Assembly (NCBI GenBank): GCA_018712985.1 | Contig: DVGA01000033.1 | Span: forward strand, 1-40,615 | DNA from: Candidatus Scatomorpha intestinavium | GTDB lineage: Bacteria > Bacillota > Clostridia > Oscillospirales > Oscillospiraceae | DNA length: 40,615 bases | Direction of reading: 5' to 3' | Shown here: in pieces, positions 7,138 to 14,583 of the stretch | Position numbering within the stretch: the first letter of the stretch is position 1 | Layout of the letters: each line of letters starts with the position of its first letter | The notes under the pieces: model-generated | Databases searched by the model: none | The model's input: the letters and a program-made list of their open reading frames with translations, nothing else | Told to the model about the DNA's origin: nothing | Translations under genes and position numbers: made by a program

Positions 7138-7908
7138 CTATTTCCGCCCCGCGCGGCGGAACACGGGGATATAGAGCAGCGCGACGAGCCCGAAGGCCAG
7201 CACGCCGAGCACGCCGATGTACGCGAACCAGTGCCAGAGCTCCGTGAGCTTGATCGAGTCGATGGGCGGGGCGGCGGTGAAGAGGAAATTCGTCGTGTAT
7301 TCCACGCTCAAGAGCGTGCCGGAGCTGTATACCGGCACAGCGAAGGCGCTGTTGAGGTAAAACGATACGAAGGCCGCGCCGACGATGATGCACATCGTGC
7401 TCAGGTAGTGCCTGGGCCGGAGCTCGATCTCCCGCGACATGGGTATGTACGCGCCGAATATGATGAGCATGGTGTGATAGAGGAAATACTGATACGTCAG
7501 CGGGCGGGCGAAGGCCTCGCGTGCGTCCACTGTGCCGGAGAAGGTGGTTGGTATCAAAATCGCAAGCAGCGCGCCGATGAGGCAGCTCGGGTACATGAAG
7601 GCGAGCAGCGTCTCCTTCACGGGGCCGTTGCGGGCGAAGCGGGCGTAGAAAATGAACAGGATCTGCATTGAGCAGAGGTGGAAGGGCAGGTGCTGCAGCT
7701 CGAGATATGGGTAATACGCGCTGCCGTCCGCCGAGGGGACCAGCTCAATGACGCTGAGGATCTTCGTGACCTCCGAGAGCACGCAGCCGGCGCAGGCAAG
7801 GCTGAGGACGCTCTTCAGCGGAGGGCGCTTCCGGCGGAGATACAAGAACGCCGCGGCCATGAGCAGGGCGCATATGGCCAGCCAGACAAAGTGGAAGAAG
7901 GAGTACAT
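7138..7908 (-). CDS. YwaF/TIGR02206-family integral membrane protein
   Basis: This 256-residue protein has about six to seven hydrophobic segments. The feature that places it is a membrane-embedded HLPFHLCSMQ at residues 73-82, matching the LPLHLC-type histidine motif of the YwaF/TP0381 family, with a second aromatic/His cluster (ELWHWFAYIG) near the C-terminus. The family's activity is not established in bacteria; a relation to TMEM164-type acyltransferases has been proposed. The start at ATG 7908 has GGAGG upstream, and a strong promoter lies at 7945-7973, so this is a single-gene unit divergent from the flavoprotein pair. Confidence 0.75.
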   Translation of the reverse strand: MYSFFHFVWLAICALLMAAAFLYLRRKRPPLKSVLSLACAGCVLSEVTKILSVIELVPSADGSAYYPYLELQHLPFHLCSMQILFIFYARFARNGPVKETLLAFMYPSCLIGALLAILIPTTFSGTVDAREAFARPLTYQYFLYHTMLIIFGAYIPMSREIELRPRHYLSTMCIIVGAAFVSFYLNSAFAVPVYSSGTLLSVEYTTNFLFTAAPPIDSIKLTELWHWFAYIGVLGVLAFGLVALLYIPVFRRAGRK

Positions 7909-7944
7909 TTCCTGCGCCTCCGATATACGCGATTTTACTACACG

Positions 7945-7973
7945 ATTCTACACAAGGCGGAGGCGGTTGTCAA
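7945..7973 (-). promoter_or_regulatory. Sigma-A promoter for the YwaF-like gene
   Basis: Minus strand: a perfect TTGACA (7973-7968), a 17-base spacer and TAGAAT (7950-7945). Confidence 0.85.
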
Positions 7974-8002
7974 CAGAGCGCCGCGCCGGGGCGAAACTCT
8001 GA

Positions 8003-8031
8003 TTGCAAAGCCGCCGCGGACGGCTTATAAT
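8003..8031 (+). promoter_or_regulatory. Sigma-A promoter for the flavoprotein pair
   Basis: TTGCAA (8003-8008), a 17-base spacer and a perfect TATAAT (8026-8031). The spacer holds a GC-rich inverted pair (AGCCG near 8009 and CGGCT ending at 8025). Confidence 0.8.
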
Positions 8032-8077
8032 CAAGGGCGTACGGTAAATATTCCTGCTGTCCTGAAAGGAGCTTTTC

Positions 8078-9292
8078 ATGAGGGCGATAGTAATAGGCGC
8101 CGGCGCCTCGGGCATGGCCGCGGCGCTCACCGCGGCGAGGAGGGGCCACAGCGTAAAGCTGATAGAGCGGCAGTCGCGCGCCGGGCGCAAGCTGATGGCC
8201 ACGGGGAACGGCCGCTGCAACCTGACAAACACCGGCGCTTCGCCGGAGCACTACCACGGCATGGACGTGACCTTCATGCGCTCGGCGATGGAGGCCCTGC
8301 CGCCCGCCGCAGCGCTTGAGTTTTTCCGCTCAATCGGCCTGCTCACCGTGGAGGAGAGCGGCGGGAGGGTATATCCCCTGTCGAACAGCGCGAACAGTGT
8401 GGTGGACGTGCTCCGCTTCGCGCTCGAGGCCGCCGGGGCGGAGCTGCTGCCCGGCGACCGCGCGAGGGAGATACGCCGCCTTTCCGGCGGCGGCTTCGCC
8501 GTGATCACGGAGAGCGGCGCGAGGCATGAAGCGGACGCCGTTGTAGTGGCCTGCGGCGGCCTCGCCGGGGAGAAATTGGGCGGAGGCAGGGACGGATATG
8601 AGCTTTTGAAGTCCCTCGGCCACACGCGGACGGCCCTGCGCCCCGCGCTGGTGCAGATAACTACCGCGCCGGAGTATCCCCGCGCGCTGAAGGGGATAAA
8701 GGCCGACTGCCGGATAACGCTCCGCGCGGAGGGTCGGGCGCTCGACAGTTCGGCGGGCGAGCTGCTTTTCACGGAGACGGGCGTTTCCGGCCCCGCGGCC
8801 TTCGACCTTTCGCGCACGGCGGCGGCAATGGCCGGCGAGCCGGCGGAGCTGGAGATAGACCTGCTGCGGGAGTACGCGCTGAGCGCCGTTATAGCGCACC
8901 TTGAGTCCCGCCGCGCCGCGGCGCCGGAGCTGCCCGCATCGGAGATCTTTACGGGCGCGCTGCACAACCGCCTCGGCCGTATGGTGGTCAAATATGCCGG
9001 GATAGAGGCCGCGAAGCCGCTCCATGAGCTCACGGCCGCGGAGCTCTCCCGCGCCGCGGCCAGCGCCAAGTGTTTCGTCCTGCCCGTCCGCGGGACGGAG
9101 GGCTTTGCGAACGCCCAGGTCACCGCGGGCGGCATAAAAACCTCAGAATTCGACCCGGAGACGATGGAGAGCCGCCTTGTGCCGGGGCTTTTCGCCTGCG
9201 GCGAGGTGCTGGACATAGACGGAGACTGCGGCGGCTACAACCTGCAGTGGGCCTGGGCCAGCGGCTGCCTGGCAGGGAGGCTGGGCGCATGA
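8078..9292 (+). CDS. HI0933/YhiN-family FAD-dependent oxidoreductase
   Basis: This 404-residue flavoprotein has the dinucleotide-binding GAGASG at residues 7-12, the family segment GRKLMATGNGRCNLTN at about 36-51, and a C-terminal block (FACGEVLDIDGDCGGYNLQ, then WAWASG) that closes the FAD site. The family is BaiN/YhiN-like; some members reduce bile-acid intermediates or act in RNA dihydrouridine synthesis, but the role of this one cannot be read from sequence alone. AAAGGAG precedes the ATG. Its stop overlaps the next gene's start (ATGA), so the two flavoproteins are translationally coupled. Confidence 0.88.
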   Translation: MRAIVIGAGASGMAAALTAARRGHSVKLIERQSRAGRKLMATGNGRCNLTNTGASPEHYHGMDVTFMRSAMEALPPAAALEFFRSIGLLTVEESGGRVYPLSNSANSVVDVLRFALEAAGAELLPGDRAREIRRLSGGGFAVITESGARHEADAVVVACGGLAGEKLGGGRDGYELLKSLGHTRTALRPALVQITTAPEYPRALKGIKADCRITLRAEGRALDSSAGELLFTETGVSGPAAFDLSRTAAAMAGEPAELEIDLLREYALSAVIAHLESRRAAAPELPASEIFTGALHNRLGRMVVKYAGIEAAKPLHELTAAELSRAAASAKCFVLPVRGTEGFANAQVTAGGIKTSEFDPETMESRLVPGLFACGEVLDIDGDCGGYNLQWAWASGCLAGRLGA

Positions 9293-10845
9293 GGGCTGTC
9301 GGCGGGCTCATCCTCCAGCCCGGGGGCGACGAGCGGCGGCTTTACGAGCTCGCGGCGGCGAAGTTAGGCGTCCGCCCCGCGGCGATAGAGCAGCTTACAA
9401 TCACGAGGAAGAGCCTCGACGCGCGCAGGAAGGGCTCAGCGCGCTGGGTGTACTCCGTCTCCGTCCGGCTCAAAGGCGAGCCGGACGAGCCGCCGGAGCT
9501 CTACCGCATACCCCGGCTCGAGCGGGCCGGGGCGCCGGCCGTCGTGGCCGGGTTCGGCCCGGCGGGGATGTTCTGCGCCCTTGCCCTCGCCCGCGCGGGG
9601 CTGCGCCCGGTGGTGATAGAGCGTGGGCAGGACGTTGAGACGCGCGCATCGAAGGTGGCCGCCTTCCGCCGCGGAGGGGCCCTCGACACGGAGTGCAACG
9701 TCCAGTTCGGCGAGGGCGGCGCCGGCACTTTCTCGGACGGGAAGCTGAACACGGGGACGCACGATAAGCGCATCGGCTTTGTGCTGCGGGAATTCGCCGC
9801 GCACGGCGCGCCGGCGTCCGTGGTGTACGACGCGAAGCCGCATGTCGGCACGGACGTGCTCTCCCGGGTTGTGAAGGCCATACGGGAGGAGATAATCTCC
9901 CTCGGCGGGGAGGTGCGCTTCGGCTCGAAGCTCTGCGGCCTGAAAACGGGAATGGACGGCGCCGTGAGCGCGGTGCTCGCCTCCGCGGGCGGGCTCGAAT
10001 ATGAGCAGGACTGCTCCGCGCTCGTCCTGGCCACGGGGCACAGCGCGCGGGACACCTTTGAGCTGCTGCACGGCCTCGGCGTGCCGATGGAGGCCAAGGC
10101 CTTCTCTATGGGGGCGAGGATAGAGCACCTGCAGAGCGAGCTCGACATGGCCCAGTACGGCGCGCCGCGCGGGAAGCGACTGCCCGCGGCGGACTACTCG
10201 CTCAGCGTCCGCCTTTCGGACGGGCGCGGGGCGTATACCTTCTGCATGTGCCCGGGCGGCGAGGTGATAGCCGCGGCGAGCGAGGAGCGCGGCGTGGTCA
10301 CGAACGGAATGAGCTACTCCGGCCGCGCCATGCCGAACGCGAACAGCGCGTTGCTCGTCTCCGTCCGGCCGGAGGATTTCCCGTATGCCGGGCCGCTCGG
10401 CGGCATGCTGTGGCAGCGGGAGATCGAGCGCAGGGCATATGAGTACGCAGGGGGCGGCTACCGTGCCCCAGCGCAGCTCGCCGGGGACTTCCTTGCGAAG
10501 CGCCCGAGCACGGCGGCTGGGCATGTGGAGCCGAGCTACCTGCCGGGCGTGTGCTGGGGCGACCTGCGCTGCGTGCTGCCCGCCGCCGTGGCGGACGGGA
10601 TGGCGGAGGCCCTGCCGCTGCTCGGCGGGAAGCTGAAGCTGTTCAACGACCCGGAGGCCGTCCTCACCGCACCGGAGACGCGCTCTTCGAGCCCGGTGCG
10701 CCTCCCGCGCGGGGAAAACCGCGAGAGCGCGCTGAAGGGGCTGTACCCCTGCGGCGAGGGCGCGGGCTGGGCCGGGGGCATAGTCAGCGCCGCCGTGGAC
10801 GGCCTGCGCGTCGCGGAGGCGGTCATGGCCGCAACCGGGCGGTGA
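9289..10845 (+). CDS. COG2509-type FAD-dependent dehydrogenase
   Basis: This 518-residue protein has an N-terminal region of about 80 residues (KLGVRPAAIEQLTITRKSLD) typical of the uncharacterised COG2509 group, followed by the FAD motif AGFGPAGMFCA at about residues 87-97 and a conserved block ECNVQFGEGGAGTFSDGKL. The C-terminal YPCGEGAGWAGGI motif is also present. ATG 9289 overlaps the preceding stop. The substrate is unknown. Coupling of two FAD enzymes of related fold in one transcript suggests linked reactions, but that is inference. A palindrome at 10946-10973 may end the transcript. Confidence 0.88.
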   Translation: MRAVGGLILQPGGDERRLYELAAAKLGVRPAAIEQLTITRKSLDARRKGSARWVYSVSVRLKGEPDEPPELYRIPRLERAGAPAVVAGFGPAGMFCALALARAGLRPVVIERGQDVETRASKVAAFRRGGALDTECNVQFGEGGAGTFSDGKLNTGTHDKRIGFVLREFAAHGAPASVVYDAKPHVGTDVLSRVVKAIREEIISLGGEVRFGSKLCGLKTGMDGAVSAVLASAGGLEYEQDCSALVLATGHSARDTFELLHGLGVPMEAKAFSMGARIEHLQSELDMAQYGAPRGKRLPAADYSLSVRLSDGRGAYTFCMCPGGEVIAAASEERGVVTNGMSYSGRAMPNANSALLVSVRPEDFPYAGPLGGMLWQREIERRAYEYAGGGYRAPAQLAGDFLAKRPSTAAGHVEPSYLPGVCWGDLRCVLPAAVADGMAEALPLLGGKLKLFNDPEAVLTAPETRSSSPVRLPRGENRESALKGLYPCGEGAGWAGGIVSAAVDGLRVAEAVMAATGR

Positions 10846-10945
10846 CGCGCCGCCCGGCGCGACCGGATGAACGCGCGCCGCGGGATGCGGAAGCGCGCCG
10901 CGCCGCGCGTGGGCGGGATTGGCGCGAAAAAAGACATATCTGACA

Positions 10946-10973
10946 AAGCCGGGCCCGATATCGGGCCCGGCTT
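10946..10973. terminator. 28-bp perfect palindrome, probable terminator
   Basis: AAGCCGGGCCCGAT and its exact reverse complement meet with no unpaired bases, 100 bases after the flavoprotein operon. The downstream T-run (ATTTT at 10978-10982) is not adjacent, so termination may be weak. The 216-base gap between genes otherwise holds only GC-rich sequence and, at 11023-11028, a possible -10 (TAAAAT) without a good -35. Confidence 0.6.
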
Positions 10974-11061
10974 CGGCATTTTCCGCAAGAACATTGGGCT
11001 GGATTTTCCGTGCCCGCAGGTGTAAAATAATAACGTTGACATTTTGCGAAAGGAACCGGCA

Positions 11062-11802
11062 ATGGCCCTCTACGACGACGAAGAATTCTTCAATAATTAC
11101 GCGCAGATGCCGCGCTCCGCGGCCGGGCTGGAAGCGGCCGGGGAGTGGTGGCAGTTTTCCGCCCTGCTGCCGGAGGACATGACTGGCCTCGACGTGCTCG
11201 ACGTCGGCTGCGGGTACGGCTGGCACTGCAAATACGCCGTCCTGCGCGGCGCGCGCTCCGTTACCGGCATAGACCCGAGCGGGAAGATGCTCGCCGAGGC
11301 CGCAAGGAGGAACGCGGACGAGCGCATAGAATACCGCCGCTGCGCCGTGGAGGATTTCGACTGGCCGGCGGCGGCCTTCGACCTTGTGATATCCAACCTC
11401 GCGCTGCACTATGTGGAGGACCTCGACGGCGTGTACGCGGGGATATTCCGCGCGCTGAGGCCGGGCGGGATATTCGCAATGAATATTGAGCACCCTGTTT
11501 TTACGTCCGGCGTGAACGAGGACTGGCACCGCTCCGGATCAGGACAGATACTCCACTGGCCGGTGGACAACTACTTTTATCCCGGAGCGCGCGACACGCT
11601 GTTCGCCGGCTGCGAGGTTAAAAAGCAGCACCACACGCTCTCGCAGATCCTGGGCGGGCTGCTGCGCGCCGGGTTCACGCTCACGGCGGTGGAGGAGGCG
11701 CGCCCGAGCCCGGAGGCCCTTCGTACACTGCCGGAGATGGCGGACGAGATGAGAAGGCCGATGATGCTGCTCGTGCGCGCGGAAAAACGAAAGGACGGAT
11801 GA
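11062..11802 (+). CDS. Class I SAM-dependent methyltransferase
   Basis: This 246-residue protein has the SAM-binding motif I VLDVGCGYG at about residues 45-53, an acidic motif II end (TGIDPSGKML), and the post-motif region FDLVISNLALHYVEDL followed by LRPGGIFAMNIEHP, as in UbiE/COQ5-type enzymes. The acceptor substrate cannot be told. ATG 11062 is chosen because AAAGGA is about 8 bases upstream; an in-frame ATG at 11044 lies ahead of that site. The stop overlaps the next start (ATGA). Confidence 0.88.
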   Translation: MALYDDEEFFNNYAQMPRSAAGLEAAGEWWQFSALLPEDMTGLDVLDVGCGYGWHCKYAVLRGARSVTGIDPSGKMLAEAARRNADERIEYRRCAVEDFDWPAAAFDLVISNLALHYVEDLDGVYAGIFRALRPGGIFAMNIEHPVFTSGVNEDWHRSGSGQILHWPVDNYFYPGARDTLFAGCEVKKQHHTLSQILGGLLRAGFTLTAVEEARPSPEALRTLPEMADEMRRPMMLLVRAEKRKDG

Positions 11803-12590
11803 AAGCCATGAAAATAGCCGTTATCACCGGGGCGTCCTCGGGCATGGGGCTGGAGTTTGCGAAGGCCATAGACCGCGAGGAGCGGCTCGACGAGCTCTGG
11901 CTCATCGCGCGCAGGGAGGACCGCCTCCGCGAGCTGGCGAAAACGCTGCGCAGCAGGTGCCGCATCCTTGCGCTCGACCTTTCGAAGCCGGAGAGCTTCG
12001 AGGAATATTCCGCGGCGCTCGAGAGCGAAAAGCCACTTGTGAGCACGCTGTGCAACGTGGCCGGTTTCGGGCGCTTCGCCCTGTTCGAGGAGACGCCGAT
12101 GGAGGCCAACCTCGGCATGGTGGACGTGAATATAAAGGCGCTGACGGCCATGACGCAGCTCACGCTGCCGTACATGAAGCGCGGCTCGAGGGTCATAAAC
12201 CTCGACTCCCTCTCCGCCTTTCAGCCGGTGCCGTACGAGTGCGTATACGGCGCCACGAAGGCCTACGTCCTCTCGTTTTCCCGCGCGCTGAACGTGGAGC
12301 TCGAGCCGCGCGGCATCCGCGTGATGGCCGTCTCGCCCGGCTGGGTTAAAACAGAGTTTTTCGACCACGCCGTGAGCGACAACGGGGCTGTGACCTATTA
12401 CGACAAGGTATGGGAGCCCGAACAGGTTGTCGAGCGGGCGATGCGGGACTATAAGAAGGGGAAAGACGTCTCCGTCCTCGGCTCCGGGGTGCGCAGGCAG
12501 GTTTTCCTTGTCAAGCACCTGCCGCATAAGCTGGTTATGAGGGTGTGGATGAAGCAGCAGGGGCACGCGAACCGGCCTCCGGTGGATTAA
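11799..12590 (+). CDS. Short-chain dehydrogenase/reductase
   Basis: This 263-residue NAD(P)-dependent enzyme has the classical SDR features: TGASSGMG at 10-17, NVAG at 86-89, a serine in LDSLSAF near 137-139, and the YxxxK pair Tyr150 and Lys154 (YGATK). SPGWVKTEF follows in the usual place. ATG 11799 overlaps the methyltransferase stop and has AAAGGA a few bases upstream; a second ATG at 11808 is possible. The C-terminal 40 residues (VFLVKHLPHKLVMRVWM) are more hydrophobic than usual, as in the YqjQ/DltE-like SDRs. The substrate is unknown. Confidence 0.88.
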   Translation: MKAMKIAVITGASSGMGLEFAKAIDREERLDELWLIARREDRLRELAKTLRSRCRILALDLSKPESFEEYSAALESEKPLVSTLCNVAGFGRFALFEETPMEANLGMVDVNIKALTAMTQLTLPYMKRGSRVINLDSLSAFQPVPYECVYGATKAYVLSFSRALNVELEPRGIRVMAVSPGWVKTEFFDHAVSDNGAVTYYDKVWEPEQVVERAMRDYKKGKDVSVLGSGVRRQVFLVKHLPHKLVMRVWMKQQGHANRPPVD

Positions 12591-12633
12591 AGGTATACAA
12601 TTTGCGCCCAGGCGCGAGGAAAGTGAGGCATAC

Positions 12634-14511
12634 ATGAACATATTGTTTGAGAGATTCACGCTGCCCGAGGAGCTGCGTGAGGTAATTTACAACAGCCCGA
12701 GCGTTATCATACCGACGAGCAAGGAAGTGCTCTTCGAGCTCATATTCGGCAACGAGCACACCGATAAGATAGAGGTCACCTACGACGTGCAGGGCCGCAG
12801 CATAAAGGAGGCGGAGGTCGTCCGCTGCAAGAACGGCGCGGCCGTGAATTTCCCGGAGGACTATATGCGCCGCCGCGACCCGGACAGCATGCGCATCGCG
12901 GACGACCTGCCCACCGACAAGCCGCGGTTTGAGGATGTCTACGGCTACGATTTTGCCGAGCTGCGCAGGGCCACCCTGAGCTGGCTGACCCGCCAGGAGC
13001 TCGTGCTCGTCCCATTCAAGTCCGGCGGCTATGACTACGGCTACGATTCGATACTTATATGCCCGAGGAACGCGGCGTTCTTCGCCTTCGCCATGTCCCA
13101 GCTGCAGGCCTTTGTGGACATCAGGACGGTGGAGCACTTCACGCCGCGCGCGGTGGTGTATGTGGCCCCGCCGTTCCGCCACACCCGCTTCGGCGGCAAG
13201 CAGGTGGTCGTGCACAGCCGCGGCGAAACGCTGCACGAGGTGTTTTCCTACAACCTGTATCCCGGCCCGTCGGCCAAGAAGGGCATATACAGCGTCCTGC
13301 TCGACATAGGCGAGCGGGAGGGCTGGGTTACCGCCCACGCCTCCGCGGCGAGGATAATCACCCCGTATGAAAACGAAATGGTCATGATGCACGAGGGCGC
13401 CTCCGGCGGCGGCAAGAGCGAGCTGCTGCAGGACGTCATGCGCGCCGCGGACGGCCGTGTGCTGCTCGGCGTGGAACTGAAAACGGGCGAGGAGCGCTAC
13501 ATCAGCATGAGCGATACCTGTACCATCGATCCGGTGGCGGACGACATGGCGATGTGCCCGCCCTCCATCCAGAAGGGCAACGGCAAGCTCTGCATAACCG
13601 ACGGTGAGGACGGCTGGTTTGTCCGCGTGGACGGGATAAAGGAATACGGCTGCGACCCGATGTACGAGAAGATAGCCATACAGACCAAGGAGCCGCTTAT
13701 GTTCCTGAACCTGCAGGCGGTGCCGCGTGCGACCTGCCTGCCCTGGGAGCACATCCCCGACTCCAACGGCCAGCCCTGCCCGAACCCGCGCATCATCGTC
13801 CCGCGCCGGCTCATCAATAACGTCGTGAACGAGCCGGTGGAGGTGGACGTGCGCTCCTTCGGCGTACGCATGCCGCCGGCGACGGCCGAAAAGCCGACCT
13901 ATGGCATCATGGGGCTCATGCACATAGTGCCGCCCGCGCTCGCCTGGCTCTGGAGGCTTGTGGCTCCCCGCGGCTTCAAGAACCCGAGCGTGACCGGCGG
14001 AACGCCCCTTGCGAGCGAGGGCGTGGGCTCCTACTGGCCCTTCGCCACCGGCAAGCGCGTCACTCAGGCGAACCTCCTGCTCGAGCAGATCATCTCCTGC
14101 ACGCGCACGCGCTATGTGCTCATACCCAACCAGCACATAGGCAACTTCCGCGTGGGCTTCGCGGCGGAGTGGATAAGCCGCGAATACCTTGCCCGCCGCG
14201 GCGGCGTGAACATGAAGATGGACCGCCTCACCCCTGCCCGCTGCCCGCTCCTCGGCTATGCGCTGAAGGACATGAAGGTGGACGGCCAGCATATCTCCGC
14301 CAAGTTCCTCCGCCCGGAGACCCAGGAGGCGCTCGGCGAGGAGGGCTATGACAAGGGCGCGGAGATCCTCTACGGCTTCTTCGAGAAGGTCCTCTCCGTA
14401 TATGACACCGAGGAGCTGCACCCGATCGGGCGGCAGATACTCGAGTGCTTCAGGGAGCACGGCAGCGTGGAGGACTACTGCTCCATAATCCCGCTGGGCC
14501 TTGCCGAATAA
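12634..14511 (+). CDS. DUF4914-like protein with HPr-kinase/PEPCK-type P-loop
   Basis: This 625-residue cytoplasmic protein resembles what I recall as the DUF4914 family. The clearest landmark is a phosphate-binding loop, HEGASGGGKSELLQ (P-loop GASGGGKS at 255-262), which is closer to HPr kinase and PEP carboxykinase loops than to ABC or RecA types. Other conserved-looking stretches are MSDTCTIDPVADDMAMCPPS, FLNLQAVPRATCLPWEHIPD, GGTPLASEGVGSYWPFATG and YVLIPNQHIGNFRVGF. No signal or membrane segment is seen. It lies 43 bases after the SDR gene and ends with a strong terminator. A kinase or carboxykinase-like reaction is inferred only from the loop. Confidence 0.72.
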   Translation: MNILFERFTLPEELREVIYNSPSVIIPTSKEVLFELIFGNEHTDKIEVTYDVQGRSIKEAEVVRCKNGAAVNFPEDYMRRRDPDSMRIADDLPTDKPRFEDVYGYDFAELRRATLSWLTRQELVLVPFKSGGYDYGYDSILICPRNAAFFAFAMSQLQAFVDIRTVEHFTPRAVVYVAPPFRHTRFGGKQVVVHSRGETLHEVFSYNLYPGPSAKKGIYSVLLDIGEREGWVTAHASAARIITPYENEMVMMHEGASGGGKSELLQDVMRAADGRVLLGVELKTGEERYISMSDTCTIDPVADDMAMCPPSIQKGNGKLCITDGEDGWFVRVDGIKEYGCDPMYEKIAIQTKEPLMFLNLQAVPRATCLPWEHIPDSNGQPCPNPRIIVPRRLINNVVNEPVEVDVRSFGVRMPPATAEKPTYGIMGLMHIVPPALAWLWRLVAPRGFKNPSVTGGTPLASEGVGSYWPFATGKRVTQANLLLEQIISCTRTRYVLIPNQHIGNFRVGFAAEWISREYLARRGGVNMKMDRLTPARCPLLGYALKDMKVDGQHISAKFLRPETQEALGEEGYDKGAEILYGFFEKVLSVYDTEELHPIGRQILECFREHGSVEDYCSIIPLGLAE

Positions 14512-14534
14512 GGCCGCGCGGCATAAAAAATATC

Positions 14535-14568
14535 CCCCCGCCGGGAGACCCGGCGGGGGTTTCGTTTT
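14535..14568. terminator. Terminator between two convergent genes
   Basis: An 11-bp stem, CCCCCGCCGGG/CCCGGCGGGGG (14535-14545 with 14549-14559), with a 3-base loop is followed by TTTCGTTTT on the plus strand. A run of six A (14525-14530) upstream reads as T on the minus strand, so it can also stop the convergent transporter gene. Confidence 0.9.
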
Positions 14569-14583
14569 GGGCGGCTTATGCAT

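Noticed and set aside
11035..11040. TTGACA as the promoter of the methyltransferase gene
   Set aside because: No -10 lies at a proper distance; the start codon comes 22 bases later. The promoter of this gene is left open.
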